A stretch of DNA of 64,000 nucleotides. It comes from Corallochytrium limacisporum (lineage: Eukaryota > Opisthokonta). Made by a program: the position numbers and the translations under genes. Under the pieces are notes generated by a model. The model made no database searches, was not told the DNA's origin, and worked only from the letters and a program-made list of their open reading frames with translations. The stretch spans positions 86,481-150,480 of the forward strand of contig PDIP01000030.1 of NCBI GenBank assembly GCA_002811645.1. Reading direction: 5' to 3'. Below are positions 8,479 through 18,168 of the stretch, piece after piece (position 1 is the first letter of the stretch; each line of letters opens with the position of its first letter).

Positions 8479-11229
8479 ATGGATGGGCAAGAAAGCGGCG
8501 ATAGCCGAGGCAGGCTCCTCGAGCAACAGCCGCAGGAAAATCAGACGGGTCCACAACAGCTTGGCAGACAGCGATCTTTGAGGCATACATCGGATACAGT
8601 GGCGCGTAGGGGAACTCCTCCATCTACAGACTCTCCACAAATGCTGCGTCGACAAGAGTCAGCTTTGTCCATGGGACGGTTACCCCGACAAGAGTCAGCG
8701 AGATCGGTAAGATCGGTATTAACAGGCGAGATGCCAACAGATGAGTTCAAGGCCACCCAGAAGCACCCTCGGTCACGGAAGATGTCACACAGTACAAACG
8801 CGCCGATAAGGCAGAGCCCATCCGCACACAGTCCAGCAACACTTCAAGTCGGTACAGACAAGGTTCCATCAGCGCTCCGAAAGGATTCCCACCCGCGTCT
8901 GGAAAGGGGGAACCGAAATGTCAGCTTTGCGGATGCTCAACGGTACTCAACAGATGAGGAGACAGCACTGGGTGCCATGACCGCACATCGTCCAGCTTCA
9001 ATCGGGAGGCATCAGGAAGCACACAAGGCTATGAATCGGGTTGCAGGCAGCCCACCGCCTACGACATCTCGAAAGCTCAAATCAGGCTTCACGCTAGGTC
9101 CACCATCAAACGCTTCCAGCAGTAAAACGAACAAACAGGCGCTTCCCGGACCATCGGGTTTCAGCCTAGGACCACCCTCGGAGGGCGACGAATCAGAGTC
9201 GGTGAGTACCATGGCCGATGAATCATACGAAAGTGAGAGCTACATGAGTGACTCCTTTAGCGTTGCTTCCATGGAAGAAGAGGAGGTCACTCTGCACATT
9301 CGAGGAGACGAGAACGCAACTGTGGGTCCGCAGACAATTGAACGTGTGGCAACCGAATTGAAGCTGAATGAAAAGCAAGTAAAGGAGCTGCCGCGGGTCA
9401 TGACTGTAACAAAGCTCAAGAAGTGGCTCGAGAACCTGCCCACAACCGAGGAAGGTGGTCCGAGTCGACGCGTGAATATTGAAAGGATCGATGCTGCTGG
9501 CATCGAGACGAACACCCCAAAGATTTCGCAGGCCGAAACTGGTGGTGATGGCGTAGAGCTGAAGGTCTTGGGAGCGACCGACAACGGAGGTATCGAAAAT
9601 GAGAATGTGATTGAACGCATTGAGGTGAACCGCGAGTACCGCCCGCACACGCGTCATCCGGCCGTGTACCACCACAGACGCCACCATCGCAACCGCTTTC
9701 GTGAACCGCACTTCCGTGCCGAGGATGAAGAAGGTGAACGCCAGGCCACCTGGCTGGAGCTCTTCTTCGATGTCTTCTTTGTGACTGTAATGGCTGCGTT
9801 GACGCATTTTGATACGATCGACTTTAAGGACATTGGCTACTTTGTGTTCCAGTATACACCTGTATGGTGGGCATGGCTTAAGTCGACTCTCTACGCCACG
9901 CGTTTCGATACTGATGACATCGTGTACCGAACCGGTATCTTTGTGCAGATGATTGCGCTGGCTTCCATTACCATTAGTATCGAGATTCACGGACCAATCG
10001 CTGGTGGCACGGCGAATCGCTACACCTTTGGCCTGATGTTGTTCAACGCGGTGATCATCATGAACTACATTCTTGTTTACGTTTACAGTGTTAGCGGTCG
10101 CAAGACAGCTGCCTGGTATATTGGTGCTCACTCCCTGGCCATTTTGATCTGGGGTACGAGTATTATCGGTGACGTCGAAGCTGTACGCATCACTTTAGTC
10201 ACGTTTGGTGTAGTCTTGGAAGTGCTGGTATACTTTGTCATCAAGCGCGGTCGCAGCATGCCCTTCTCTGTATCCTACTTGCCTGAACGTTTCGGTTTGT
10301 TCACTATTATTGTCTTGGCCGAGTATATAATTGGAATTTTTGACGAGGCGAATGATGTCGTCGGCCTGCCATTTGACCTGGCAGTAATTTGTGTACTGAG
10401 TCTAATTGTGGGGTTCAGCCTCTGGTGGATCTATTTCGACGACCTTAATGGTGCTGTGCTGAGGGAGAACAACTACCTGCCGCAGCTGTGGCTGTATGTA
10501 CACTGGCCCCTTCACATGAGCTATGCCCTCCTTTCTGGTGTAACCCGTGTAGTGATCCAGGATGTTGCGGAAGGCCGCACTGATTCAAATGTCTATGCTT
10601 TCTTCCTCGGAGCGGCCGCTCTGGTTATGGTTACCAACGGCCTCATCAAAATGGTCGCCGAACGCAATAATGCAGATAGCGTCTACACGCGCATGCTGTG
10701 GTATAGCCGGTTCACCATTGCTATCATCTTCTTACTGCTTGAATTGGTGGTGGATGGTTTTACTGCAGCCAAACTATTCATCATGACCGCTGCGTTAATG
10801 TCCCTACAGGTCGCCATTGATCTTTACTTCCAGTACTTCCGCCACATGCTCATTGCATATCGCCAAGCCGAGGAGCAGCAGAGGCTGTTTGAACAGTCCG
10901 AAATGGAGAAACAAGCGCTTCTTGATCACTTTCACCACGGTGACCATGGTGCTGCGGGGGCGACTCCACAGCTGCATCCAATCACGCCTGTGGCAAGTGT
11001 TGGGTCACGTCTAACTGATACTGATGCAGTACGGCATCGCAAGCCATCGATGCTGAACATTGCGGCCATGAATGATGCTTACATTGCTACCAGTCCTCGC
11101 GGAGCCCCACGCGGAAACCTGCAACGCAACTTGACCACTGGTGTGGGTCTGTCCATGTTCTCACAGCTCGCTTCCCAGTACCAAGAGAATGCCATGGCCC
11201 GGCGTGACTCTCCTAGGCATTTTAGCTGA
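8479..11229 (+). CDS. LtrA-family multi-pass membrane protein with long disordered N-terminus
   Basis: 916 residues from the ATG at 8479. Residues 1 to about 400 are Ser, Pro, Arg and Gln rich and predicted disordered, with repeated ArgGlnGluSerAla-type pieces and an acidic/Ser stretch. From about residue 420 the sequence matches the bacterial 'low temperature requirement A' family (PF06772): GluArgGlnAlaThrTrpLeuGluLeuPhePheAspValPhePhe, followed by roughly ten membrane helices to about residue 795. A Gln/Glu-rich helix (GluGluGlnGlnArgLeuPheGluGln) and a disordered tail follow. LtrA proteins occur in bacteria and fungi and their biochemical role is unknown. The long tails suggest cytoplasmic regulation. 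An upstream 4-codon exon at 8268 would give an alternative start. It converges with MDM12. Confidence 0.85.
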   Translation: MDGQESGDSRGRLLEQQPQENQTGPQQLGRQRSLRHTSDTVARRGTPPSTDSPQMLRRQESALSMGRLPRQESARSVRSVLTGEMPTDEFKATQKHPRSRKMSHSTNAPIRQSPSAHSPATLQVGTDKVPSALRKDSHPRLERGNRNVSFADAQRYSTDEETALGAMTAHRPASIGRHQEAHKAMNRVAGSPPPTTSRKLKSGFTLGPPSNASSSKTNKQALPGPSGFSLGPPSEGDESESVSTMADESYESESYMSDSFSVASMEEEEVTLHIRGDENATVGPQTIERVATELKLNEKQVKELPRVMTVTKLKKWLENLPTTEEGGPSRRVNIERIDAAGIETNTPKISQAETGGDGVELKVLGATDNGGIENENVIERIEVNREYRPHTRHPAVYHHRRHHRNRFREPHFRAEDEEGERQATWLELFFDVFFVTVMAALTHFDTIDFKDIGYFVFQYTPVWWAWLKSTLYATRFDTDDIVYRTGIFVQMIALASITISIEIHGPIAGGTANRYTFGLMLFNAVIIMNYILVYVYSVSGRKTAAWYIGAHSLAILIWGTSIIGDVEAVRITLVTFGVVLEVLVYFVIKRGRSMPFSVSYLPERFGLFTIIVLAEYIIGIFDEANDVVGLPFDLAVICVLSLIVGFSLWWIYFDDLNGAVLRENNYLPQLWLYVHWPLHMSYALLSGVTRVVIQDVAEGRTDSNVYAFFLGAAALVMVTNGLIKMVAERNNADSVYTRMLWYSRFTIAIIFLLLELVVDGFTAAKLFIMTAALMSLQVAIDLYFQYFRHMLIAYRQAEEQQRLFEQSEMEKQALLDHFHHGDHGAAGATPQLHPITPVASVGSRLTDTDAVRHRKPSMLNIAAMNDAYIATSPRGAPRGNLQRNLTTGVGLSMFSQLASQYQENAMARRDSPRHFS

Positions 11230-11332
11230 ACGAAATGTCATGAAGCCACAACATTGTTGGTTATCAGTAGTGATATCCTATCTTTATGATCCAATACAGA
11301 ATACACAATTTACTTCTTTGCGGAGATATAAG

Positions 11333-13210
11333 TTACAAATCGAGATTGTCCAACTCCAAGCATCGAAACTTAGGAAATACGAGCTGTTGCACCAGATGTT
11401 TGCGGATCTGTTGCCGCAAAAAACTCTCCACCTTCTCAACGTTCGACAGTGGAGCTTTGGAAGGATCACCCAGCTTGGTACGCAGCTGGATCTGCCGTAA
11501 GGGATGCTCATTCATGTCCATAAGGGACATGGCGGAGCGGCTGATCATATTGTCGCGTCCACGTCCTTTGAGCTGGCCATGCAAACGTTCACTCGAATGG
11601 CTGCTGCGGTGGAATGCGTAGTGATTGGTGCCGGTGTCAAGACGTGGTGGCGCCAAGTTGGCTTCCTGGTGCAGAGCTTGGCGTGTGGTGCTCGTGCGAT
11701 CATCATATTCATCACATGGCATGAGGGTAATGCAGGCTTTGTGTTCGTGCAAATGGAAGGCCACGATTAAAACCGCATTTAATTCTATGGCGGTAATGTC
11801 AACGTGAATAGGTAGGTACGCAAACGCGGGAGTTGGGAAATTCACCGTCAGATCACAATCAATGCCAGCCCTGATGTCACCCCGGTAGCTTATATTCACT
11901 TCGACCTGCAAAATGTCAGGCGCCTTCCACTTGCGATCAAGACCATCTCCCTCGTCATGGCGACCCTGACGATGCGGATCGGATATATTGATCTCGCTGT
12001 GTGCCAGGCGTTCCCAACTGCCCTTAACCTCTTTGGCCATACTGCTTTCCGTCTCTCCGACGGCCGCCTCCAACAGCGGCCCAACTCCAACGCTTGAGGA
12101 CCGCAAGTGTCGCATACTACGACGCCTACGACCATCAGACATACCTCCTGCTCCAGTACTGCTTGCACCGCTCAGACTGCTGCGTCCATACATGTGCTCT
12201 TCCTGACTATTTATGGCTCGGACAGTGAGCTCGTCTTCGTCTTCTTGCGTCGTGGATCCTCCAAGCCAATCATCTGTGGTGCTTCTGCTAGGATGCCGCT
12301 CACTCTTGGCTCGAGGCTGCTGTGGCGGCGATGTCACATCCAAGGGGCGCATTTCCTCGTCCTCGTCGTTTTCAGTGTCGTCGTCGAGTGCATCCTGGTC
12401 GACAGGAAAAATTGCTGCCGAGCTCTGCCGCCACCGCTCGACATTCTCCAAGCTATCCTGCGGCATCAATTTGGCACCTCGAGGTGTGGTCTGCGTACTC
12501 CCACTCTGGGTCGCAACTGTGCTTTGCTGTACGCCCAGAGCACCCCTGTGGACGATGCCTGTGCCATGTCTTGCCGCTCCGGACGGCTGGGATTGGGGTT
12601 TTGAAGTGCGATCGGCATTGGCCTTTCCAGTGGGCGCTTCGCCTCGGCGATATCTGCTGTGGCCGCCCGGTGCAGGCGATGAGTGATGGTACGTTGGAGT
12701 TCCGACATTCGTTGCGTACTGCACAGCTCCTGATGGAGTGGCCGGAGCAGGGGACGGGGGCGGTCGGTTGAACGCAGAGGCTGCGGATGCGGCCGACGAC
12801 GAGGGTGCGTATCCGGCAAATCCCGACGGTGTACCCGGGGTGGACCGCAGACCACCATGGTCTGTGGTCTGCCGGTGTCTGCTTCTACCTCCTGCGTAGT
12901 ATCGTTCCCGTTCAGACTGCTGCACGAGGTACGTGTACGTAGCGGTGGGGTCGGAATTGAACTCACCGGTACCAAACGAACCGTCGGCCCCGAAGAAGAT
13001 TTCGTAGGGATCTCCAATTGATCGAATTTCCACGTCCGGTGCATTCTCTCCAAAAGCAAGGTCGCTTATTGATATTGAGCCGATCGGCAATGACCCGCCA
13101 TGTTGAATTTGTAACTTTTCTATAATGTTGTTTAGCTGCTCGTTTAGATGCCGCTCGACCTGTTGAGCGACTTCAGTGTCGAATTTATCCCAGTCAATTT
13201 TTAGGGACAT
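11333..13210 (-). CDS. Mdm12-like ERMES subunit (SMP lipid-transfer domain)
   Basis: 625 residues. The first 95 match the start of Mdm12: IleAspTrpAspLysPhe near the N-terminus, then SerIleSerAspLeuAlaPheGly, then GluIleArgSerIleGlyAspProTyr. From about residue 432 the second half of the SMP domain resumes (GluValAsnIleSerTyrArgGlyAspIle, then AspLeuThrValAsnPheProThrProAla) and ends with ValGluLysValGluSerPheLeu...PheProLys. Mdm12 is the soluble bridge of the ER-mitochondria tether ERMES, where it carries phospholipids between Mmm1 and Mdm34/Mdm10. Between the two halves lies a low-complexity insert of about 335 residues (Ser, Gly, Gln, Arg, acidic), far longer than in yeasts. The ATG lies directly before the conserved start. 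104 bp separate it from the convergent LtrA gene. Confidence 0.88.
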   Translation of the reverse strand: MSLKIDWDKFDTEVAQQVERHLNEQLNNIIEKLQIQHGGSLPIGSISISDLAFGENAPDVEIRSIGDPYEIFFGADGSFGTGEFNSDPTATYTYLVQQSERERYYAGGRSRHRQTTDHGGLRSTPGTPSGFAGYAPSSSAASAASAFNRPPPSPAPATPSGAVQYATNVGTPTYHHSSPAPGGHSRYRRGEAPTGKANADRTSKPQSQPSGAARHGTGIVHRGALGVQQSTVATQSGSTQTTPRGAKLMPQDSLENVERWRQSSAAIFPVDQDALDDDTENDEDEEMRPLDVTSPPQQPRAKSERHPSRSTTDDWLGGSTTQEDEDELTVRAINSQEEHMYGRSSLSGASSTGAGGMSDGRRRRSMRHLRSSSVGVGPLLEAAVGETESSMAKEVKGSWERLAHSEINISDPHRQGRHDEGDGLDRKWKAPDILQVEVNISYRGDIRAGIDCDLTVNFPTPAFAYLPIHVDITAIELNAVLIVAFHLHEHKACITLMPCDEYDDRTSTTRQALHQEANLAPPRLDTGTNHYAFHRSSHSSERLHGQLKGRGRDNMISRSAMSLMDMNEHPLRQIQLRTKLGDPSKAPLSNVEKVESFLRQQIRKHLVQQLVFPKFRCLELDNLDL

Positions 13211-13701
13211 GATAGAAGTCTACAGATCGATGTGTCTCTGCGGAGTGATCATGATTTTAAGTGTCCCTTGGTGTCTTTTACATTCGCTGCCTGCCCTTCA
13301 CTTAACGTCTCGGAAGGTTTGTATTGCAGTCGTTCAAAAATATCAGGTTCGTGATTAGGCTCCTTACGGTCTTGCTCAATCTGCCTGCACCGTTTTACTG
13401 ACCAGAATGAAAACAGCATAGCTTTTCATTGTTATGTTTTTTCTCTGAATCGTGATTTGCGAACCAATGATAGGCCCCAATGATACGAGCATTCCAACAC
13501 GAGATTTGCTTCCACCCGGCATTGAAATACCCCCCCCCCCGGGGGGTGCGAAGGGGCAGCTAGCTCTGCTGCTGTTGCGCAATCTCAGAGCGCAGACAAA
13601 GACCCGGGGGAAAAGTGGGAGGGGGAAGATTCATATTTCTTGGGAAGTATTTTATGTACACGACTAGATTACATGTCTATTGTGCAGGCCCAAACATAGC
13701 A
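13211..13701. other. Gap between PLC 3' end and MDM12 5' end
   Basis: No gene. It holds C11 followed directly by G6 (13530-13546), a perfect palindromic tract, in the promoter side of MDM12. Confidence 0.6.
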
Positions 13702-16700
13702 TTACCACTGCGATGTGTGCCTCAGGCTAGGAGTCGTACTACTGGCAGTGGAGCTAAGGTCAGAGGCAATCGATGCCCGTGATGTTTGCGCGTCGAGCGC
13801 AAGGGTCAGATTGGATGTGCGAGTGATACTGTACTTCTTCGTAAAGTGCAAAAAGACACAGGCGGAATCGACAGGGCGACAGTTTGCGGTCTCCAGCCAG
13901 AGCGGACGGTAGCCCTGCTTGATTGCATGTATGGGGATCACCGCGGAGCTAAGGACCTTGCCTTGTGGTTTGACTTGTACCGCGCTTACCATCAAGAAAG
14001 CACTGGATGGATAGCGCACCATGAAACGCGCAGTCTCATTCCAGATTGGATCAAGGGAGTTCTTCTTCTTTACAGATGTCGTGATGATCTGATAGTCACG
14101 CTGATGTCCGCACAGGCGCAGCTCGAGCATAACGTGTCCGTGACTGAAGTAGCCTGTGAGCCGGTGCGCGCTCTCAACACGGACAAGAAGTTCCATCTCT
14201 TCCTCAATGTTCTTGGTATCCCTGAGACTCCCGTCAAAGGTAGCATCGGATCGGATCAGATCAAATGGCTTAGCCACATAGCCAATACCACCATTTTGAC
14301 GGAACATGAAGTGATTTAGTTGAAGGGCTCTACCAGGAGTCTGGTAATTCAAAGCAACCATTTGCACACCACAGTTCCAGTAGCGGACGGGATCGAAGTT
14401 GGTCGAGTTGTAGCGCTTTACACTTGGGTACACACGACAGACATGTTTCTTTAGATGCTCCGCCCAGACTGTTGCCAATTTGAGGCTTTCTGTAAATCGG
14501 CGGGCCTTGATTTCGCCGTGAGAGATCATCTCGAACGAGGATTGTTCTTCCGCGCAGTAGCCCAGAGTGCCCACACGGACGCCTTTTAGATAGACACTGA
14601 GGGCACCTAACGCTTCCGTGATGGGTGCTTGGGGTTCCCGGTGATACGAAACCAGATCAGTGTTCAGAGGACCGTCATCGGTCATCCATGACAACGACTT
14701 GCCTCGCCTGCGACCGCCACGTTTCGGTGTCAAAGGAAGCCGCATCTCCTCATTGCTACGCGTGCTGGCCGAAGGGCTTGATTTCTCTGCGGTGCTCTGC
14801 TCGGCTTCTCGGTCAGGCTCACTACCGTTTGATGGCGGATCCTGTTGGCTCAACTGCTGGTGCAGAGCCTTTGGATTCTTTGGTACCTCAGAATCACCAA
14901 GGTCTTGGGAGTGCGGAGGACTGCTTGACGTCAATTGGCTGTTGGCACGAATGCGCTTGGAATTGCTCGGTGACCGTGACGAGTTTAACACCTTTGTTTT
15001 CACAAGTACACGGTATTTTAGCAATTCAAGCGGTGGGTGCTCCTCGGTGAAGTCATCGACGATGGCATCGAGGAGATGTTCTCCAAAAACATTGCGGAAC
15101 TGCTCCACCATGACCCTCTGTTGCGATACGCTGCAATGGTTTTCGATGCTCAGGATCAATGGGTACGGGCTAGCGATAAAGGCATAATGGTATATGACCT
15201 TGATGACACTTATAAAACTAATGCGTGTCGTTAGGGTGCGCCCGTGAGTAATGATCGGCTGCCCGTCGTTACCATCCCAGCAGTCCAGCTCTATAGACCG
15301 ACATCCCCGTAACAAGGCACGAATGTAGCCTTCAACACTAGAATCTCCTCGAAGCTGATCACCCATCAGATACGTGTTGTGGCTGCTGTCGATATAGTAT
15401 GTTGAAAAAGCGCCAAGCAGGGGTACCTTTGGAGGTAGTAGTGTTGACCGATCCACATACCAGTTATCCTTAGAGTACATGTACGCAAAGAATTTCCGGA
15501 CACTGATAGTCTTCCTCTTGGTGTCTCCGTACTTTTCCATTATTTCCTCCAGTTCCTTGGACGTTACATGCTCGCGCTGGACAGAGTTCAGGAAATGACC
15601 AAAGTCCTGGGCCGTCATGACCTTGCTGTCAGAGCAGAATGAGTTAAAAATCGCGATCAGTCTCTCACCGCCCATGAGCAGTCGATAAAGATCCAAAAAG
15701 TTATGGAACGTCAGGAATCCCTTGTTCAAACTGATGGTGAGGATGTCCGCATCCAGTTCGCTTTTCTTCACTCCCAATAGACGCTCGATGAGCATAAGCG
15801 CCTTGGCGCTACTGATGTTGCCATCTGCTTCTAGCATGCCACTCTGTAAGTACTCCTGTCGCAGCCAATACTGAACGTACGGCGCACGTCCATTGATGGC
15901 ATCAGTGTGTCGCTTACGAAGTTCTTGGATCGCTTGGTAAATGAAATCATGATCTTGCAGGCTGTCACAGACAATGTCGATATAATGCCAGTCTCCAAAC
16001 ACCACACAAAGCGTGCGCTGGGCAAGGCTGGCCGCGTTGTTCATATTTCTGGCCTTCTTATGGAAAACGCATCTACGGACATCCACGATATCGGGAATGC
16101 AGATGCTTGTTTCGATATATCCAGCAGTCTTGTGACGCCACATGAGTATCATCTCTAGGTCGTCAAGCTGCAGGAAGTGGCGCACGAAAGACCGGCTCTC
16201 ATGCCTTTGCACCATAATGCCATCCTGGAGCATGCTTACGGCATCATTGGGATCAATGAATACAGTTTTTGGTGGGTCCATATGAAGGGAATCTTCCTGG
16301 AGATTAAGGCCTTCAAAACTTAGAAGTTTCTTGTACGAAATGGCCAGATTGGATAACCTCGCAGGAGCCAGCCCCGGGTGGATGTCCCGGATCTGAAGCT
16401 TTCCCTTCTTGATATTTGGTGCAATCACAGGGGTCATGTCGCGTGCACGTAACGCAAGGTAGAGGACTCCATCTGAGACCTGAGAGTCACCAGTTCTCGT
16501 ATCAAGCTCTTCCAAGAATTTGTTTAGAAACTCCTCTTGCTCATTGTAAGCTGTGACGCTCATACCTTCCAGCCTATGACGTCTCTCCTCCACATCTAGC
16601 TCCAAGGCATCTTGCAGAGCGAACAGGAACAGTTGACTGTCATTGGTGAATGGAGACTCCTTAGAAACGTGGAACATGAGGCCAAACATAATCATGTCAT

Positions 16701-18168
16701 TGCCAAGATGTAGGGCCTGAGTATCGTTCGCCGCGTAGCCTTCCTTAATCATCCAACTCACAGCACTCTTGCCAGTAAATGCGTTAACGTATGTGACCTT
16801 ACCTTGCCTCTTGTCTGAGGTCTTCAGGGAACCAGCCATGCGATGAGCAATCTCACGGACCTCTTCTTCAGCAATGTCTTCATTCACAGGGTCAATGAGA
16901 TCCCCACTGAAATCATAGCCTGTGCTCAGGTCTAAGCCACTCTTCTCGTCCTCCGTCATTGTGGGCGTAAATTGATCGCCACTACCGCCACTGCTGCGGT
17001 GCAAACGGGTAGGGCTTTCTGAGGTGGTAGTCGCAGAAGGATGATTAACCAATGAGCTTGACTTGATGGACTCAGTGTCGTCATCATCTTCAACAAAGCG
17101 GTAGAAGACGCCACTGTTCTCGAAATTGCGTTTGTCGCTAACGTGCTGAATGAAGCCACCAAGCATGAGTGCATTTCCCAGCCGTACAGCAGCCATTTCA
17201 TTCGAAGCATAGTGATGGCGAAGCATCCATTTCACTGCATCCTTCCCAAGAAAACAACCCTCGTACATCTTGGTTCGAGTCTTGTTCCGACGGTCCTTGA
17301 TTTCAATGAAATTCTTCATGTTCCGGGCGAGCTCTGCCAGAGTGTACTCTGGTGTGACAGTCTCGGCACCGGTGTCGGACACTTCTCCGGTCTCCTCTGC
17401 TGCGATAGCAGCCTCCTTGACAATTGTACCCTTTCCTTTGGTCAGGTCCACTTGGCGAGGGGTTGAAAGCGCGGGCGTATAGCAATTCCCATCATCTTTG
17501 AAATTGCGCTCACCGGCACAATGTACGATCATACCAGCTTGTATCATTCGTTTCGCAATGGTAACAGCTTCCTGTCTGCTCAATGCATATCCACGATTTA
17601 CCAGCCATGTAACTGCGTCTGAACCCGCAAAGCAGTTTCTGTAAATTTTCAGCCGGTATCTCCGATCCTTCAATTCTAGATCATTCATCATTTCCTGACT
17701 AAGATCCCGAATTTGTTGAATAATTTCATTGTGTGTTTCCCGCTGGTCTTCTGCATCCGGAAGCTCTGTGACAAACTTTTTCGATAGGATCATGGTCCGC
17801 CGTTTGACAGCTTTGGTCGACCGTGATCTCCGATCCCGCGGAGATCCTGAGATGGATGCTCTTCTTCCCCTTATTGGCGTGCTGCTACCAGTTGGAGTCA
17901 GTGTACCCGTGGAATCTAGGTCCTTTGTGGGTGAGCTATCCCTTCTTACAGCAGACAATGAGCTTCGTCGTGCAACGTCAGGTCCTGCGAATGGGAGTGG
18001 GCTGATCAACCCGTTCGCAGTCAGTTTTTTGACAGGAACGGGAGTCTCGTTGTTGCCAAACTCCTGCTCCGTTCCCATTGACGGAGGAGGAATGGCTTTT
18101 GCCATGTTTTCACGTTCTAATAATGACGGAACCACTTGGGCTCTCTTTGCAGGGGTATCTGCCACCAT
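13702..18168 (-). CDS. Phosphoinositide phospholipase C with three DEP domains
   Basis: 1488 residues. Order: basic Ser/Arg-rich N-terminus; DEP 1 (about 155-235), DEP 2 (278-358) and DEP 3 (434-520), each with the GlyXxxxAlaValXTrp core; PH-like domain (about 640-755); EF-hand-like region (785-900); PLC X box (about 915-1062); a low-complexity linker; PLC Y box (about 1200-1330); C2 domain (about 1355-1450). The X box keeps the catalytic set seen in PLC-delta: His930, Glu960, Asp962, His975 and Glu1009. The enzyme should cleave phosphatidylinositol 4,5-bisphosphate to IP3 and diacylglycerol at membranes in a calcium-dependent way. DEP domains usually bind membranes or GPCR tails, so three in front of a delta-type PLC is unusual. 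One long uninterrupted frame with ATG start; no introns. Confidence 0.93.
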   Translation of the reverse strand: MVADTPAKRAQVVPSLLERENMAKAIPPPSMGTEQEFGNNETPVPVKKLTANGLISPLPFAGPDVARRSSLSAVRRDSSPTKDLDSTGTLTPTGSSTPIRGRRASISGSPRDRRSRSTKAVKRRTMILSKKFVTELPDAEDQRETHNEIIQQIRDLSQEMMNDLELKDRRYRLKIYRNCFAGSDAVTWLVNRGYALSRQEAVTIAKRMIQAGMIVHCAGERNFKDDGNCYTPALSTPRQVDLTKGKGTIVKEAAIAAEETGEVSDTGAETVTPEYTLAELARNMKNFIEIKDRRNKTRTKMYEGCFLGKDAVKWMLRHHYASNEMAAVRLGNALMLGGFIQHVSDKRNFENSGVFYRFVEDDDDTESIKSSSLVNHPSATTTSESPTRLHRSSGGSGDQFTPTMTEDEKSGLDLSTGYDFSGDLIDPVNEDIAEEEVREIAHRMAGSLKTSDKRQGKVTYVNAFTGKSAVSWMIKEGYAANDTQALHLGNDMIMFGLMFHVSKESPFTNDSQLFLFALQDALELDVEERRHRLEGMSVTAYNEQEEFLNKFLEELDTRTGDSQVSDGVLYLALRARDMTPVIAPNIKKGKLQIRDIHPGLAPARLSNLAISYKKLLSFEGLNLQEDSLHMDPPKTVFIDPNDAVSMLQDGIMVQRHESRSFVRHFLQLDDLEMILMWRHKTAGYIETSICIPDIVDVRRCVFHKKARNMNNAASLAQRTLCVVFGDWHYIDIVCDSLQDHDFIYQAIQELRKRHTDAINGRAPYVQYWLRQEYLQSGMLEADGNISSAKALMLIERLLGVKKSELDADILTISLNKGFLTFHNFLDLYRLLMGGERLIAIFNSFCSDSKVMTAQDFGHFLNSVQREHVTSKELEEIMEKYGDTKRKTISVRKFFAYMYSKDNWYVDRSTLLPPKVPLLGAFSTYYIDSSHNTYLMGDQLRGDSSVEGYIRALLRGCRSIELDCWDGNDGQPIITHGRTLTTRISFISVIKVIYHYAFIASPYPLILSIENHCSVSQQRVMVEQFRNVFGEHLLDAIVDDFTEEHPPLELLKYRVLVKTKVLNSSRSPSNSKRIRANSQLTSSSPPHSQDLGDSEVPKNPKALHQQLSQQDPPSNGSEPDREAEQSTAEKSSPSASTRSNEEMRLPLTPKRGGRRRGKSLSWMTDDGPLNTDLVSYHREPQAPITEALGALSVYLKGVRVGTLGYCAEEQSSFEMISHGEIKARRFTESLKLATVWAEHLKKHVCRVYPSVKRYNSTNFDPVRYWNCGVQMVALNYQTPGRALQLNHFMFRQNGGIGYVAKPFDLIRSDATFDGSLRDTKNIEEEMELLVRVESAHRLTGYFSHGHVMLELRLCGHQRDYQIITTSVKKKNSLDPIWNETARFMVRYPSSAFLMVSAVQVKPQGKVLSSAVIPIHAIKQGYRPLWLETANCRPVDSACVFLHFTKKYSITRTSNLTLALDAQTSRASIASDLSSTASSTTPSLRHTSQW

